A model generated the notes under the pieces. That model was given only the letters and a program-made list of their open reading frames with translations. It did no database searches and was not told the DNA's origin. Below are positions 8,347 through 16,353 of a stretch of DNA of 64,000 nucleotides, piece after piece. The stretch's first letter is position 1; every line of letters starts with the position of its first letter. Source of the stretch: Clostridium sp. CAG:417 (GTDB taxonomy: Bacteria; Bacillota_I; Bacilli_A; RF39; UBA660); contig FR890370.1 in assembly GCA_000432835.1 (NCBI GenBank), positions 70,092-134,091 on the forward strand. Direction: 5' to 3'. Made by a program: the position numbers and the translations under genes.

Positions 8347-8808
8347 ATGAAAATGTTTGAGGTAGGGGATAGATCGCCATTTTTAATAGACTTATTAGTA
8401 GAGGTATGGGCAGATTCAGTAAAAAATACTCATCTTTTTTATCAAAAGAAGAAATAGAAAATATCAAGGAATATGTGCCACATGCACTTAAAAAAGTATC
8501 TCATTTAGTAATCATAGAAAATATTGATAAGACGCCTATTGCCTTTATGGGAATAGAGGATAACAAACTTGAAATGCTATTTATTAAAAATAGCGAAAGA
8601 AAAAAAGGCTTTGGAAAAAAAATTATTAACTTATGGTATAACACACTATGGAGTTAATGAACTAGTAGTTAATGAAAAAAATCCCACCGCAATAAAATTC
8701 TATGAACATATGGGTTTTAAAACTTATCAAAGAAAAGAGTTGGATGAACAAAATAATCCTTATCCAATTTTATATATGAGGTTAGGAATAGAAAAATTAA
8801 AAAAGTAG
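8347..8808 (+). pseudogene. GNAT family N-acetyltransferase, broken by two compensating frameshifts
   Basis: Three reading frames join into one GNAT protein. Frame 1 starts at 8347 (MKMFEVGDRSPFLIDLLVEV) and ends VWADSVKNTHLF. After the T6 run at 8435-8440 the frame moves to SKEEIENIKEYVPH ... ERKKGFGKK. After the A8 run at 8615-8622 it moves to LLTYGITHYGVNEL ... YEHMGFKTYQR. Restoring one T and removing one A gives an intact 154-residue acetyltransferase with the acetyl-CoA loop (ERKKGFGKK) and the C-terminal YEHMGF motif. Either a true pseudogene or two homopolymer sequencing errors. Confidence 0.8.
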
Positions 8809-8849
8809 TATTGATATATATTACCTAATTAACTCAGTAAAAAAATAAA

Positions 8850-8876
8850 ACCAGTTTCAAAAATAACTGGTCTTTT
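8850..8876 (+). terminator. Terminator after the GNAT gene
   Basis: ACCAGTT / AACTGGT stem with an A-rich 8-nt loop and a CTTTT tail. Confidence 0.8.
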
Positions 8877-8930
8877 AATATTTATAGCGCATAAGAATAT
8901 CACTATACAAATAAATATATTTAAATATTA

Positions 8931-9326
8931 TTATTTGTTGTTTTTTAGTTTACGCATTAATACTTTAGCTGATTTATCTTCCATGCCATAATATGGTTTT
9001 AAGGACTTTTCATCAACAAATAAGTCACCAACAGCACTAGGAGATGTTAACATCATTAACTCATTTATTTTGTAACCCCTTCTTGCACTAGTTTGCGCTT
9101 TTAATTTTAAAAGTAAATTTAGTTTTTCTAACTCCACATAAAAATCATTCTTAAACTTCACTAATATAACATCTTCTTTATAAAGTTCATCATTTGTCTT
9201 GGTATAACCATAAGAATCGCTAGAGACAATTCTACCATTAATTATAATGCCCACAGAAGTAGTAGCTACCATCTCATATTCTGTACATTTTTTAATATTT
9301 CCGATAAAGATTTGTTCTTTTTTCAT
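8931..9326 (-). CDS. Hypothetical protein
   Basis: A 131-residue soluble protein of unknown function. The N-terminal half alternates hydrophobic and polar residues (VATTSVGIIINGRIVSSDSY, then EDVILVKFKNDFYVELEKLN), suggesting beta strands. The C-terminal half is helical and basic, ending in KNNK. An AAGGAGAAG ribosome site precedes the ATG. It is a lone gene divergent from the XRE regulator. Confidence 0.68.
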   Translation of the reverse strand: MKKEQIFIGNIKKCTEYEMVATTSVGIIINGRIVSSDSYGYTKTNDELYKEDVILVKFKNDFYVELEKLNLLLKLKAQTSARRGYKINELMMLTSPSAVGDLFVDEKSLKPYYGMEDKSAKVLMRKLKNNK

Positions 9327-9406
9327 TTATACTTCTCCTTACTAGATTATTATATCAAAAAAACTATAAACTACAACAAAAAACACCTCTCTATTAATTT
9401 AAAATA

Positions 9407-9415
9407 TGGTATAAT
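9407..9415 (+). promoter_or_regulatory. Extended -10 upstream of the XRE gene
   Basis: TGGTATAAT is an extended -10 element. It would give a 5' leader of about 135 nt before the XRE gene. I see no ORF or clear structured element in that leader. Confidence 0.45.
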
Positions 9416-9556
9416 CTTTTAAAACGTTAACTAAAAAACATCCAGAAAGTTTAATGCTATAGTAAAAGTTAAAAATAATTGCGCATGTTCCAGCAACTAT
9501 TGGTAGAATTTAAGTATTAAAATTGTTATGCTTTTTATGAAAAGGAGAAACAATAT

Positions 9557-10141
9557 ATGGATTTAGGAAAAAAAGTAGTAATTCTAAGAAAGAAAAACAA
9601 TCTTACCCAAGAATCTCTTGCTGAAAAAATAGGGGTAACAAGACAAACAATATCAAAGTGGGAACTTGGAGAAACAAGTCCTGATATTAAACAAGCTAAA
9701 TTGCTAGCTGCAGAATTTAATATCAGTTTAGATGAATTAGTTAATAATAACACTAATAATGTATTAATGAAAAAGGTTAGTAATACTGAACATTTAGCAA
9801 CCATTACTATTAAGATGCTAAAAGTTATTGGTATTATCCTATCAGTACTTTTTATTACTATAATAATATTAATAGTAACTTATGGTATTACACATATCTC
9901 TTCAAAAGATAATAAAATAAGCGGTAAATTTTCTCTTGATTGCCACCTAGATAATGAAGAATATTTATATGAGATAGAGTATAATAAAAATTATCAAATT
10001 ATTAACGGTGGAGGAGATGCTTGGATTTCAAATCACACAGATGTTGAAAATTATGATGATGCCAATAAGGCCGTTGCGCATATAGAAGACTATTTCAACG
10101 ACCACAAAGGAAGTTGTATAATATCTGAAGAGACTAAATAA
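9557..10141 (+). CDS. XRE-family HTH regulator with a C-terminal membrane segment
   Basis: A 194-residue protein. Residues 5-60 are a classic XRE/Cro helix-turn-helix (LRKKNNLTQESLAEKIGVTR, then QTISKWELGETSPD). One transmembrane helix lies at about 87-112. The last 80 residues, predicted outside, contain two cysteines (DCHLDN and GSCIIS) that could form a disulphide. The layout suggests a membrane-tethered DNA-binding protein that senses something outside, but no ligand is evident. An AAAAGGAGAAAC ribosome site supports the start. Confidence 0.85.
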   Translation: MDLGKKVVILRKKNNLTQESLAEKIGVTRQTISKWELGETSPDIKQAKLLAAEFNISLDELVNNNTNNVLMKKVSNTEHLATITIKMLKVIGIILSVLFITIIILIVTYGITHISSKDNKISGKFSLDCHLDNEEYLYEIEYNKNYQIINGGGDAWISNHTDVENYDDANKAVAHIEDYFNDHKGSCIISEETK

Positions 10142-10215
10142 ATTTATTTTTCTATCATATAAATTTAAAAAAAGAGTATCATGAAGTATAACACATAATT
10201 TATAAGGAGAAAGAG

Positions 10216-11064
10216 ATGGATATTTATAATCAAATATTAGACGAAAATGAATTAAAATATCATAAAATTAATGATGAAATATTCAAAGAAGTTTTAACAG
10301 AATTTTTTGAAAAAGTTGATTCATCATATGAAATAAGATCTGATATGGACTATACTGATAAATTCCTAGTTTTATTAAATGAATATATCTATCATTCTAA
10401 TTATATAGTACCATTTTATGAAATCTTAAACAAATATCATTACAACATGAAACAAGAAATTAAAGATGCTATATTTGAACTAGGTAATTTAAGAAAAACT
10501 AGTCGTAATTCTAAACTTATAAAAAAATTACTAAATTCCCCTGTTATACAAGATATTAGCCTAAAGGAGAGAAAAAAATACGAAATATATAGTGAAAAAT
10601 ATGGCACATTTTCTTTTGAACTAGCCTCCAAATATTTTCGTAAAAACAGTGAACTAAAGGATTATATTTCATCAACCGTACTGGCTCAAGAATGCCACTC
10701 TCACGCATATTATATGTCTAAAATATTTAAAGATTATTATGCTATAACTTCATTATGCAGATATTATTTTAAAGGAAATTATTATCATTCATATACGTAT
10801 GATAAAGATTCCAATTTAATCTTTGACTTATGTTCAAACGCAGTATTTATAAAAGATGAATTTGATGACTTGTTTGAAACCAATGAAATATCAGTTGTTA
10901 AAAACAAAGATTTAGAAGAGCAACTTTCCATAGTGGACTTTAATAGTATCCAACCAGAATCAAGAAGAAAGCTCTTAAGATTGGCCTTATTCAAACAATC
11001 TCTAAATTTAGAGCCTGATAAAAACTTAGATAAAAAAGTTTACACCAAAACCATTCACAAATAA
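10216..11064 (+). CDS. Hypothetical protein with transglutaminase-like Cys-His-Asp pattern
   Basis: A 282-residue cytoplasmic protein. The N-terminal half is helical and charged. The C-terminal half has C160 (QECHSHAYYM), H191 (YYHSYTYD) and D204 (IFDLCSN). The order and spacing (31 and 13 residues) resemble the triad of transglutaminase-like cysteine proteases. This is inference from spacing only, and overall similarity is weak. An AAGGAGAAAGAG ribosome site supports the start. Its neighbour 11120-11857 has its own promoter. Confidence 0.7.
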   Translation: MDIYNQILDENELKYHKINDEIFKEVLTEFFEKVDSSYEIRSDMDYTDKFLVLLNEYIYHSNYIVPFYEILNKYHYNMKQEIKDAIFELGNLRKTSRNSKLIKKLLNSPVIQDISLKERKKYEIYSEKYGTFSFELASKYFRKNSELKDYISSTVLAQECHSHAYYMSKIFKDYYAITSLCRYYFKGNYYHSYTYDKDSNLIFDLCSNAVFIKDEFDDLFETNEISVVKNKDLEEQLSIVDFNSIQPESRRKLLRLALFKQSLNLEPDKNLDKKVYTKTIHK

Positions 11065-11067
11065 TAG

Positions 11068-11096
11068 TTGAAAAAATCTCCTAAATATGATATAAT
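11068..11096 (+). promoter_or_regulatory. Promoter of the kinase-like gene
   Basis: TTGAAA (11068-11073), 17 bp, then TATAAT (11091-11096) with an upstream TG (11088-11089). Near consensus. Confidence 0.78.
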
Positions 11097-11119
11097 ACGA
11101 AGCCAAAAGAGGGGATAGT

Positions 11120-11857
11120 ATGATATTTAATAGTAAAAAAGAATTACTTATGTATTTAAAATATATTATTGAATTAGGTTATGGATCTCAAGGAATAACT
11201 TATCATGACAAAAAACTAAATAAAGCTATCAAAGTTTATCATGAAGTTTTTGATGATGAAATGTCTTATTTAACAAAAAATAAAGAGGAGACATTAAAAT
11301 TTAATCAGGTTGTTAATAATACATATATTTTTCCTGATGATGTTTTAATGTTAAATGATAAGATAGTAGGGTATACAAGTAAATTTGTATCTGGAAAAAA
11401 TCTGCAATATATAAATCCCCTAACTATAAATATTAATAATCTTATGCAATCCATTAAGCAAGTAAAAGAGGATACCAAATTAATTTCTGAAAATAAAATA
11501 AAATCATATGATGTTATGTATAATATTATGTATGACTATGAAAATATAGCGGTTATTGATACCGATGAATATAATTATAGTATGCTTCCTGTAAAAGATT
11601 TAATTGCAAAGAATAACTATAGTTTTAATATAGGTATAAAACAGTTCCTAATTGATAATTATTTTGATGAATTTGTAACGTCAAATAAGGAATTAAATGA
11701 TATGTATAACTCAGATGATGCCGATATTTTAGAACTTTTAAGAACTTTTAGACAATGTATCAGTGAGCAAGCAGGATATGAAATATCTAACTTAAATAAA
11801 GCAAGTTCTTGTCTTAACAAAACAAAACATGAACCCAAATTTATTAGAACATTATAA
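11120..11857 (+). CDS. Protein kinase-like protein, possibly degenerate
   Basis: A 245-residue protein with traces of a kinase fold. A glycine-rich loop (G20-Y-G22-S-Q-G25) is followed by A-I-K38-V-Y, as in the ATP-binding lobe. A later segment, YDVMYNIMYDYENIAVIDTD, resembles the catalytic loop and the DFD metal site of small kinases and phosphotransferases, but the Asp-to-Asn spacing is one residue short and no HxD is present. It may be a pseudokinase or a diverged phosphotransferase. The substrate cannot be inferred. Confidence 0.68.
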   Translation: MIFNSKKELLMYLKYIIELGYGSQGITYHDKKLNKAIKVYHEVFDDEMSYLTKNKEETLKFNQVVNNTYIFPDDVLMLNDKIVGYTSKFVSGKNLQYINPLTININNLMQSIKQVKEDTKLISENKIKSYDVMYNIMYDYENIAVIDTDEYNYSMLPVKDLIAKNNYSFNIGIKQFLIDNYFDEFVTSNKELNDMYNSDDADILELLRTFRQCISEQAGYEISNLNKASSCLNKTKHEPKFIRTL

Positions 11858-11888
11858 AAACGCTAGAAATTAATCTAACGTTTTTTTA
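11856..11888. terminator. Bidirectional terminator between convergent genes
   Basis: AAAAACG-TAGA pairs with TCTA-ACGTTTTT (one bulged C). T runs exist on both strands, serving the kinase-like gene and the minus-strand gene. Confidence 0.75.
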
Positions 11889-12309
11889 TACCTCTTGTTA
11901 CTAAGTTGTAATATTTTACTTTGAATAATTCATTTGTTAAATCCTCATTTTTACTATTTCTATGCTTTTCATATAATTTGTCAACAACATGAGCTCTCTC
12001 ACTGAGAATCAATCTTTTAATTCGCATTAAATGATATTTATTAATCTCTATTGGATAATCTAATAACTCCAATAGTCCCCCTATATTAGCGTGTCTTTCA
12101 ATATAACATTTGTTATCATCAGGTGATAAAGAAAAAGGGGCAGAAGCATGAATTAAATCAATACCTTGATCATTTACGACAGTATAAATAATCTTTTTTA
12201 TACACTTATCATTTTCCTTATCTTTAACAACTCCAACATTAATATTTTCACGTCTTAATACAACATCATACTTTAATACTTCGTTATTTTTTGTAATTTT
12301 AATTTTCAT
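11875..12309 (-). CDS. Hypothetical protein
   Basis: A 144-residue soluble protein I do not recognise. The first 60 residues alternate like a beta sheet (KYDVVLRRENINVGVV, KKIIYTVVNDQGIDLI). The rest is helical and basic, ending in RGIKKR. No metal or nucleotide motif is visible. An AAGGAGAAATT ribosome site precedes the ATG. Confidence 0.66.
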   Translation of the reverse strand: MKIKITKNNEVLKYDVVLRRENINVGVVKDKENDKCIKKIIYTVVNDQGIDLIHASAPFSLSPDDNKCYIERHANIGGLLELLDYPIEINKYHLMRIKRLILSERAHVVDKLYEKHRNSKNEDLTNELFKVKYYNLVTRGIKKR

Positions 12310-12477
12310 AATTTCTCCTTTAAATATTCTATATTATATTATTCAAAATTTATAAATATTCTATTAATAAAAAATATTATAAAAGTTGTGCGGTCTTACT
12401 ACAAAATAATACTACACATTTTTAGGGCCGTGTTTGATATTATCACACATTTTTTTTGATTTGTGAAGCCTTTTTTG

Positions 12478-12506
12478 TTGACTAAATGATCTTTTTTTGA
12501 TAAAAT
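12478..12506 (+). promoter_or_regulatory. Promoter of the 12537 gene
   Basis: TTGACT (12478-12483), 17 bp, TAAAAT (12501-12506). A near-palindromic TGATATTATCA (12434-12444) lies upstream and could be an operator. Confidence 0.7.
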
Positions 12507-12536
12507 AAGAGTCACTTGTCAGGGGGAAAGAAGAAA

Positions 12537-13436
12537 ATGAAAAAAAGTGAAAGACTAGAATACCTACATAATTGTAAAACTTTATTAGAATATAAGGAAT
12601 TAGACACTAATGAGCTTATTGATATGATGTGTCATAAATTTAAAATGCAACCATCAGTTTTAGAAAAATACATTCCTACATTTCATAGTTCACATTTATT
12701 ATCAATGACGAATATTGAAAAGATAGAAAAACTATATGATGAACTAATAGAATATCAGAAATCACAACTATATATACTAGATAAAGCAAAAGATGCAATT
12801 GCTGACTATATTGCTAGTGATGCATCATCTTTAAAAGAATACGTCAAAAGTAGAGATATGAGTTTATCAACACTAACATACTATTTAGATATTCTTATCT
12901 TGTGTGAAGACCCATTATATGAGACTTATAAAATATCAGCTTTAGAAAAAGAAGAGTTTGAAAAAACTAAGCAAATAAGTAACGGAGTAGAAGTAATTAA
13001 CAAACTTCAAAATGGAGTTTTACTTGAAGATGGAAGTATCAGAGATTTTGACTTAATAGATTATTATGAAATGATGAATATTAAACCAAAAGCCGCTGTT
13101 AATCTCTTAAAAAAATATATTTCTAATCATCAACTAGTAGGTCTAAAAATATTTAGTCAAAGATACTTAGAAGATAAAGAGCTAACACCAAAAGATGTTA
13201 GTATAAAACTTAATGAAAGATTAGAAATTAACTGCCAAAAAGATAAAAGAGGAATATTTGTTCGCGGAACAGGAAAAGTAATTTCTGATGATGAAAAATT
13301 AGCAGTAATTAATTATATTTTAAATAAGAGAATACCACTAACTGATGGTACATATGAATCTGGATTAGCTAGAGTTAAGAAAAACGTCTTTGACTTAGAC
13401 AAAGCAGAAAACGAAAAAATATATACACTCGTATAG
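12537..13436 (+). CDS. Hypothetical helical protein
   Basis: A 299-residue soluble protein, almost entirely helical, of unknown function. Segments such as SLKEYVKSRDMSLSTLTYYL and IDYYEMMNIKPKAAVNLLKK look like helix-turn-helix units, so nucleic-acid binding is possible but unproven. The ATG at 12537 follows AGGGGGAAAG; a TTG in frame further up would include that ribosome site. It has its own sigma-A promoter and ends at a hairpin shared with def. Confidence 0.72.
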   Translation: MKKSERLEYLHNCKTLLEYKELDTNELIDMMCHKFKMQPSVLEKYIPTFHSSHLLSMTNIEKIEKLYDELIEYQKSQLYILDKAKDAIADYIASDASSLKEYVKSRDMSLSTLTYYLDILILCEDPLYETYKISALEKEEFEKTKQISNGVEVINKLQNGVLLEDGSIRDFDLIDYYEMMNIKPKAAVNLLKKYISNHQLVGLKIFSQRYLEDKELTPKDVSIKLNERLEINCQKDKRGIFVRGTGKVISDDEKLAVINYILNKRIPLTDGTYESGLARVKKNVFDLDKAENEKIYTLV

Positions 13437-13442
13437 AAAAAG

Positions 13443-13472
13443 AAAAGGCTTGCAAATGCTGCAAGTCTTTTT
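13443..13472. terminator. Bidirectional terminator between 12537 gene and def
   Basis: AAAG-G-CTTGCA pairs with TGCAAG-T-CTTT around AATGC, flanked by A and T runs that serve both convergent genes. Confidence 0.82.
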
Positions 13473-14019
13473 AAATTCCTCTCATTTTATCTTGATCTTT
13501 AAATGGGTTTTTCTTATCAATCTTATCTATAAACAATATACCATTTAAGTGGTCATATTCATGTTGAAAAGCAATAGCTAATTCTTCACGACCTCTAACT
13601 CTAATTTTATTACCATCCATATCATATCCCTCAATAGTTACTCTTGCATATCGTGGGGTAATACCAACAGTTTCACGATTAACACTTAAACATCCTTCAC
13701 CATCTGTTACATAAATCTTTTCTGTAGAAGTACTAACTATTTTAGGATTAATAATGACGTAAGTATTGAATTTTTTTTCTTCATATTCATGAACTACTAC
13801 AAAATATCTTTTTGGTATTCCTAATTGAATAGCGGCCATTCCCATACCTGGTCTTAAATCATATTTTAATGCTAATTCTTCTATTTGACTATTAGTAAGA
13901 TATTCAATAATATCATTAATAGTTTTTCTATCTTCATCAGTTAAAGGAAAAACAACTTCCTTACTTACTGTTCTTAAAAGCTTATTTTTCTCATCTATAA
14001 TGTCCTTTGTTTTAAGCAT
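13471..14019 (-). CDS. def: Peptide deformylase
   Basis: A 182-residue type 2 peptide deformylase, which removes the formyl group from new N-terminal methionine. All three active-site motifs are present: GMGMAAIQLG (residues 59-68), EGCLSV, and the metal-binding QHEYDH. The length and the insertion between motifs fit the Gram-positive type. It is a single gene with an AAGGAGATGAAGTT ribosome site, convergent with the unknown gene at 12537. Confidence 0.96.
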   Translation of the reverse strand: MLKTKDIIDEKNKLLRTVSKEVVFPLTDEDRKTINDIIEYLTNSQIEELALKYDLRPGMGMAAIQLGIPKRYFVVVHEYEEKKFNTYVIINPKIVSTSTEKIYVTDGEGCLSVNRETVGITPRYARVTIEGYDMDGNKIRVRGREELAIAFQHEYDHLNGILFIDKIDKKNPFKDQDKMRGI

Positions 14020-14089
14020 AACTTCATCTCCTTACTTCCATACCCCTTTTTGACAGTGTTATTATATCTCAAAAACAGATAAAAGTAAA

Positions 14090-14110
14090 GAAAAAAGAGC
14101 ATAAGCTCTA
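14090..14110 (-). terminator. Terminator of the YjcZ-like gene
   Basis: On the minus strand AGAGC-TTAT-GCTCT is followed by TTTTTTC. The stem overlaps the stop codon. Confidence 0.85.
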
Positions 14111-14275
14111 ATTTGCAAATCTTGTTCCGATTACAATAACAAGTAATATAAATAATACTAATATAATAGCGTATGTAGAACTATTATTATTATTTCCATA
14201 ATTGTAAACAGGATAGTAAGGAGTTTGATAATTCATACCAGAACATCCGCAACTTCCTCCACCGTAATAATACAT
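14108..14275 (-). CDS. YjcZ-like small sporulation-type membrane protein
   Basis: A 55-residue gene. The N-terminus is rich in Gly, Cys and Tyr (MYYYGGGSCGCSG), followed by an NN-rich linker and one transmembrane helix (STYAIILVLFILLVIVIG) with a short tail. This is the pattern of the YjcZ/small spore-coat-associated family in Bacillus. A perfect AGGAGG ribosome site lies 7 bases before the ATG, and a terminator follows directly. Its role is unknown in detail; in Bacillus such peptides are made during sporulation. Confidence 0.85.
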   Translation of the reverse strand: MYYYGGGSCGCSGMNYQTPYYPVYNYGNNNNSSTYAIILVLFILLVIVIGTRFAN

Positions 14276-14420
14276 AACTAAGCCTCCTTTGTTATTCTAC
14301 TATAGGATATGTAAAACTGAAAAAAGTGTTCATTATGACTGTAAAATAAATAAAGAAATATTTAATTAAAATAGCCACAACCATATAATATATGATATTA
14401 TATAAAATAAGGAGGCTAAC

Positions 14421-15593
14421 ATGAAAAGAGTTTTTAAATACCTTGACAAACCACTATTAATAATTTCTATAATTCTTTTTGTTGTTGGCTTAATAATGGT
14501 TTTTTCATCATCTAATGTAACTGCTTATATGACACATGCCGCAAGTCCTTATAATTATTTTATAAAACAGGGTGCTTTTTTACTAGTAGGCCTCATTTTT
14601 AGTTTAATTATGATTAAGTTTAATACTAAGTTATATGGTATATTGTCTTGGACCCTCTTTTTAGGAGTGGGGGTATCATTGTTTGCTCTTCTTTTTATAG
14701 GAAAAACTAAAAATCAAGCTATAAGTTGGTATGATTTAGGTCTATTTAGTTTCCAACCCAGTGAATTTATCAAAGTTATTTCTATAATTTGGATGGCAGA
14801 GTATTATGAGAAAAATAAAGATAACCTTTCGTCATATTGGGTAAGCCTGTTTCCCTTATTTGCTTGCGGAATCATTGCTATTTTAATATTTGTCCAACCT
14901 GATCTTGGAACAACAATTATATATCTAGTAATAGTATTCGCAATTTTTCTGGCAGAACCAGTTCCCAAAAGTATTAAAACAAAATTAATATTTGGTGGAG
15001 TAGGAGCTATAGTCCTCGCAACATTTGCCTTGCTTTCATCCGGTAAACAACTAATACTAGAACGTCAGTTAGAAAGACTAAATTTTACAAGACCATGTGA
15101 CAGACTATTAGATACAGGAAACCAAGTCTGTAATGGTTATATAGCTATTAATAATGGTGGCCTAACCGGTAAAGGGCTAGGGAATAGTACCCAAAAATAT
15201 CTTTATCTACCTGAACCATATACAGATTTTATCTTTACAATAACCGTTGAGGAATTAGGTTCCGCTATTGGTGTTTTAATTATTATCCTATATATGGTTG
15301 TACTATATAGAATACTTGCTATAGGTAGAAAAAGTTATACCAACAGAGGAAGTACAATCTGTTATGGAGTAGCTGTATACATTTTCTGTCATATTGCTGT
15401 AAATCTTATGGGAATATTCGGACTTATTCCAATGACTGGAGTTCCACTTCCATTTATGAGTTATGGAGGAAGTTTCACCATTTGTTTAATAGCGGCCCTA
15501 ACTGCTGTACAAAGGGTAAGCGTTGAAACAGGTATCAGAGATCAGGTTAAAACAGAAAATAGATTAAAGAATCCTAAAAAGAAACATGCTTAA
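14421..15593 (+). CDS. ftsW: FtsW/RodA/SpoVE family peptidoglycan polymerase
   Basis: A 390-residue SEDS protein with about ten transmembrane helices, which polymerises lipid II into glycan strands together with a class B PBP. Signatures are SFQPSEFIKV, FVQPDLGTT, LPEPYTDFIF, and GLIPMTGVPLPFMSYGG near the C-terminus. The division-type paralogue is favoured by the PEPxTDFIF and PMTGVPLPF forms, but RodA or SpoVE cannot be excluded. It is separate from the mraZ cluster, unlike in many relatives. Starts after AAGGAGGCTAAC. Confidence 0.88.
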   Translation: MKRVFKYLDKPLLIISIILFVVGLIMVFSSSNVTAYMTHAASPYNYFIKQGAFLLVGLIFSLIMIKFNTKLYGILSWTLFLGVGVSLFALLFIGKTKNQAISWYDLGLFSFQPSEFIKVISIIWMAEYYEKNKDNLSSYWVSLFPLFACGIIAILIFVQPDLGTTIIYLVIVFAIFLAEPVPKSIKTKLIFGGVGAIVLATFALLSSGKQLILERQLERLNFTRPCDRLLDTGNQVCNGYIAINNGGLTGKGLGNSTQKYLYLPEPYTDFIFTITVEELGSAIGVLIIILYMVVLYRILAIGRKSYTNRGSTICYGVAVYIFCHIAVNLMGIFGLIPMTGVPLPFMSYGGSFTICLIAALTAVQRVSVETGIRDQVKTENRLKNPKKKHA

Positions 15594-15609
15594 TAAACAT
15601 GTTTTTTTG
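15582..15609 (+). terminator. Terminator of ftsW
   Basis: AAACATG / CATGTTT with a 9-nt loop and a T7 run. It overlaps the stop codon. Confidence 0.85.
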
Positions 15610-15654
15610 TTTTTGGTAATTAGTTTTCTTATTATACATATGAGGAGGCTAGTT

Positions 15655-16353
15655 ATGTCATTTACTTATCGTCATCGTAAAGAAATATTCTTAATTACAA
15701 TAGTTATTATTTTATTATCAATAGGGGGAATATATTTTTATAATACTAATTTTAAGGAAAAGAAAAAGAAGAAAACTCCACAAACTATTTTAATAGAAAA
15801 GTCACCTACTACCAAGAAAAATGAAGAAAAAAGGGTCGCTTCTATCTATAAAGTTGATATAAAAGGAGCTGTTAATAATCCAGGTATTTACTCTTTTAAT
15901 AATCAAGAAAGAATAATTGATGTTATAAATCAAGCAGGAGGTTTAACAAATGACGCTGATACGACAGTTATTAATCTCAGCAAAAAAATAAAAGATGAAA
16001 TGGTCATCATAATTTATACGAAATCAGAAGTTCTAGATTTCAAAAAAACTAAAGAACAAGAAAACGAGGTTATCAAAAAATGCATTCAAAAAGATGCTGA
16101 TTCCATTAAAAATGATGCTTGCCTTGATACCAATGATTCAAAAACTTCCGAATTAACTGGGAAAATAAATATTAATACAGCCACACTAGATGAGTTAAAA
16201 TCTCTTCCAGGAATAGGAGAAAGTAAAGCTCAGAATATTATTAAGTACCGTACAGAAAAAGGAAATTTTACAGATATTTCAAAAATAAAAGAAGTAGAGG
16301 GAATAGGAGATAGTCTTTATGCTCAAATTGAGGCATACATTACTATCGAATAA
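15655..16353 (+). CDS. comEA: Competence protein ComEA (SLBB + helix-hairpin-helix)
   Basis: A 232-residue DNA receptor for transformation. It has one membrane anchor (residues 11-31), a SLBB domain (about 66-125, VDIKGAVNNPGIYSF) and a C-terminal double helix-hairpin-helix that binds DNA (ININTATLDELKSLPGIGES, then VEGIGDSLYAQI). The start is set at the ATG following GAGGAGG; the frame is open upstream, but that part lies in the ftsW terminator. It overlaps comEC by 35 bases, as expected for translational coupling. Confidence 0.94.
   Translation: MSFTYRHRKEIFLITIVIILLSIGGIYFYNTNFKEKKKKKTPQTILIEKSPTTKKNEEKRVASIYKVDIKGAVNNPGIYSFNNQERIIDVINQAGGLTNDADTTVINLSKKIKDEMVIIIYTKSEVLDFKKTKEQENEVIKKCIQKDADSIKNDACLDTNDSKTSELTGKININTATLDELKSLPGIGESKAQNIIKYRTEKGNFTDISKIKEVEGIGDSLYAQIEAYITIE

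Noticed and set aside
8406..8808. Two separate small genes in place of the GNAT
   Set aside because: Both fragments and the upstream frame join to a single acetyltransferase; neither fragment makes a complete domain.
15586..15654. Longer start for comEA
   Set aside because: The extension lies in the ftsW terminator; the ATG at 15655 follows GAGGAGG.
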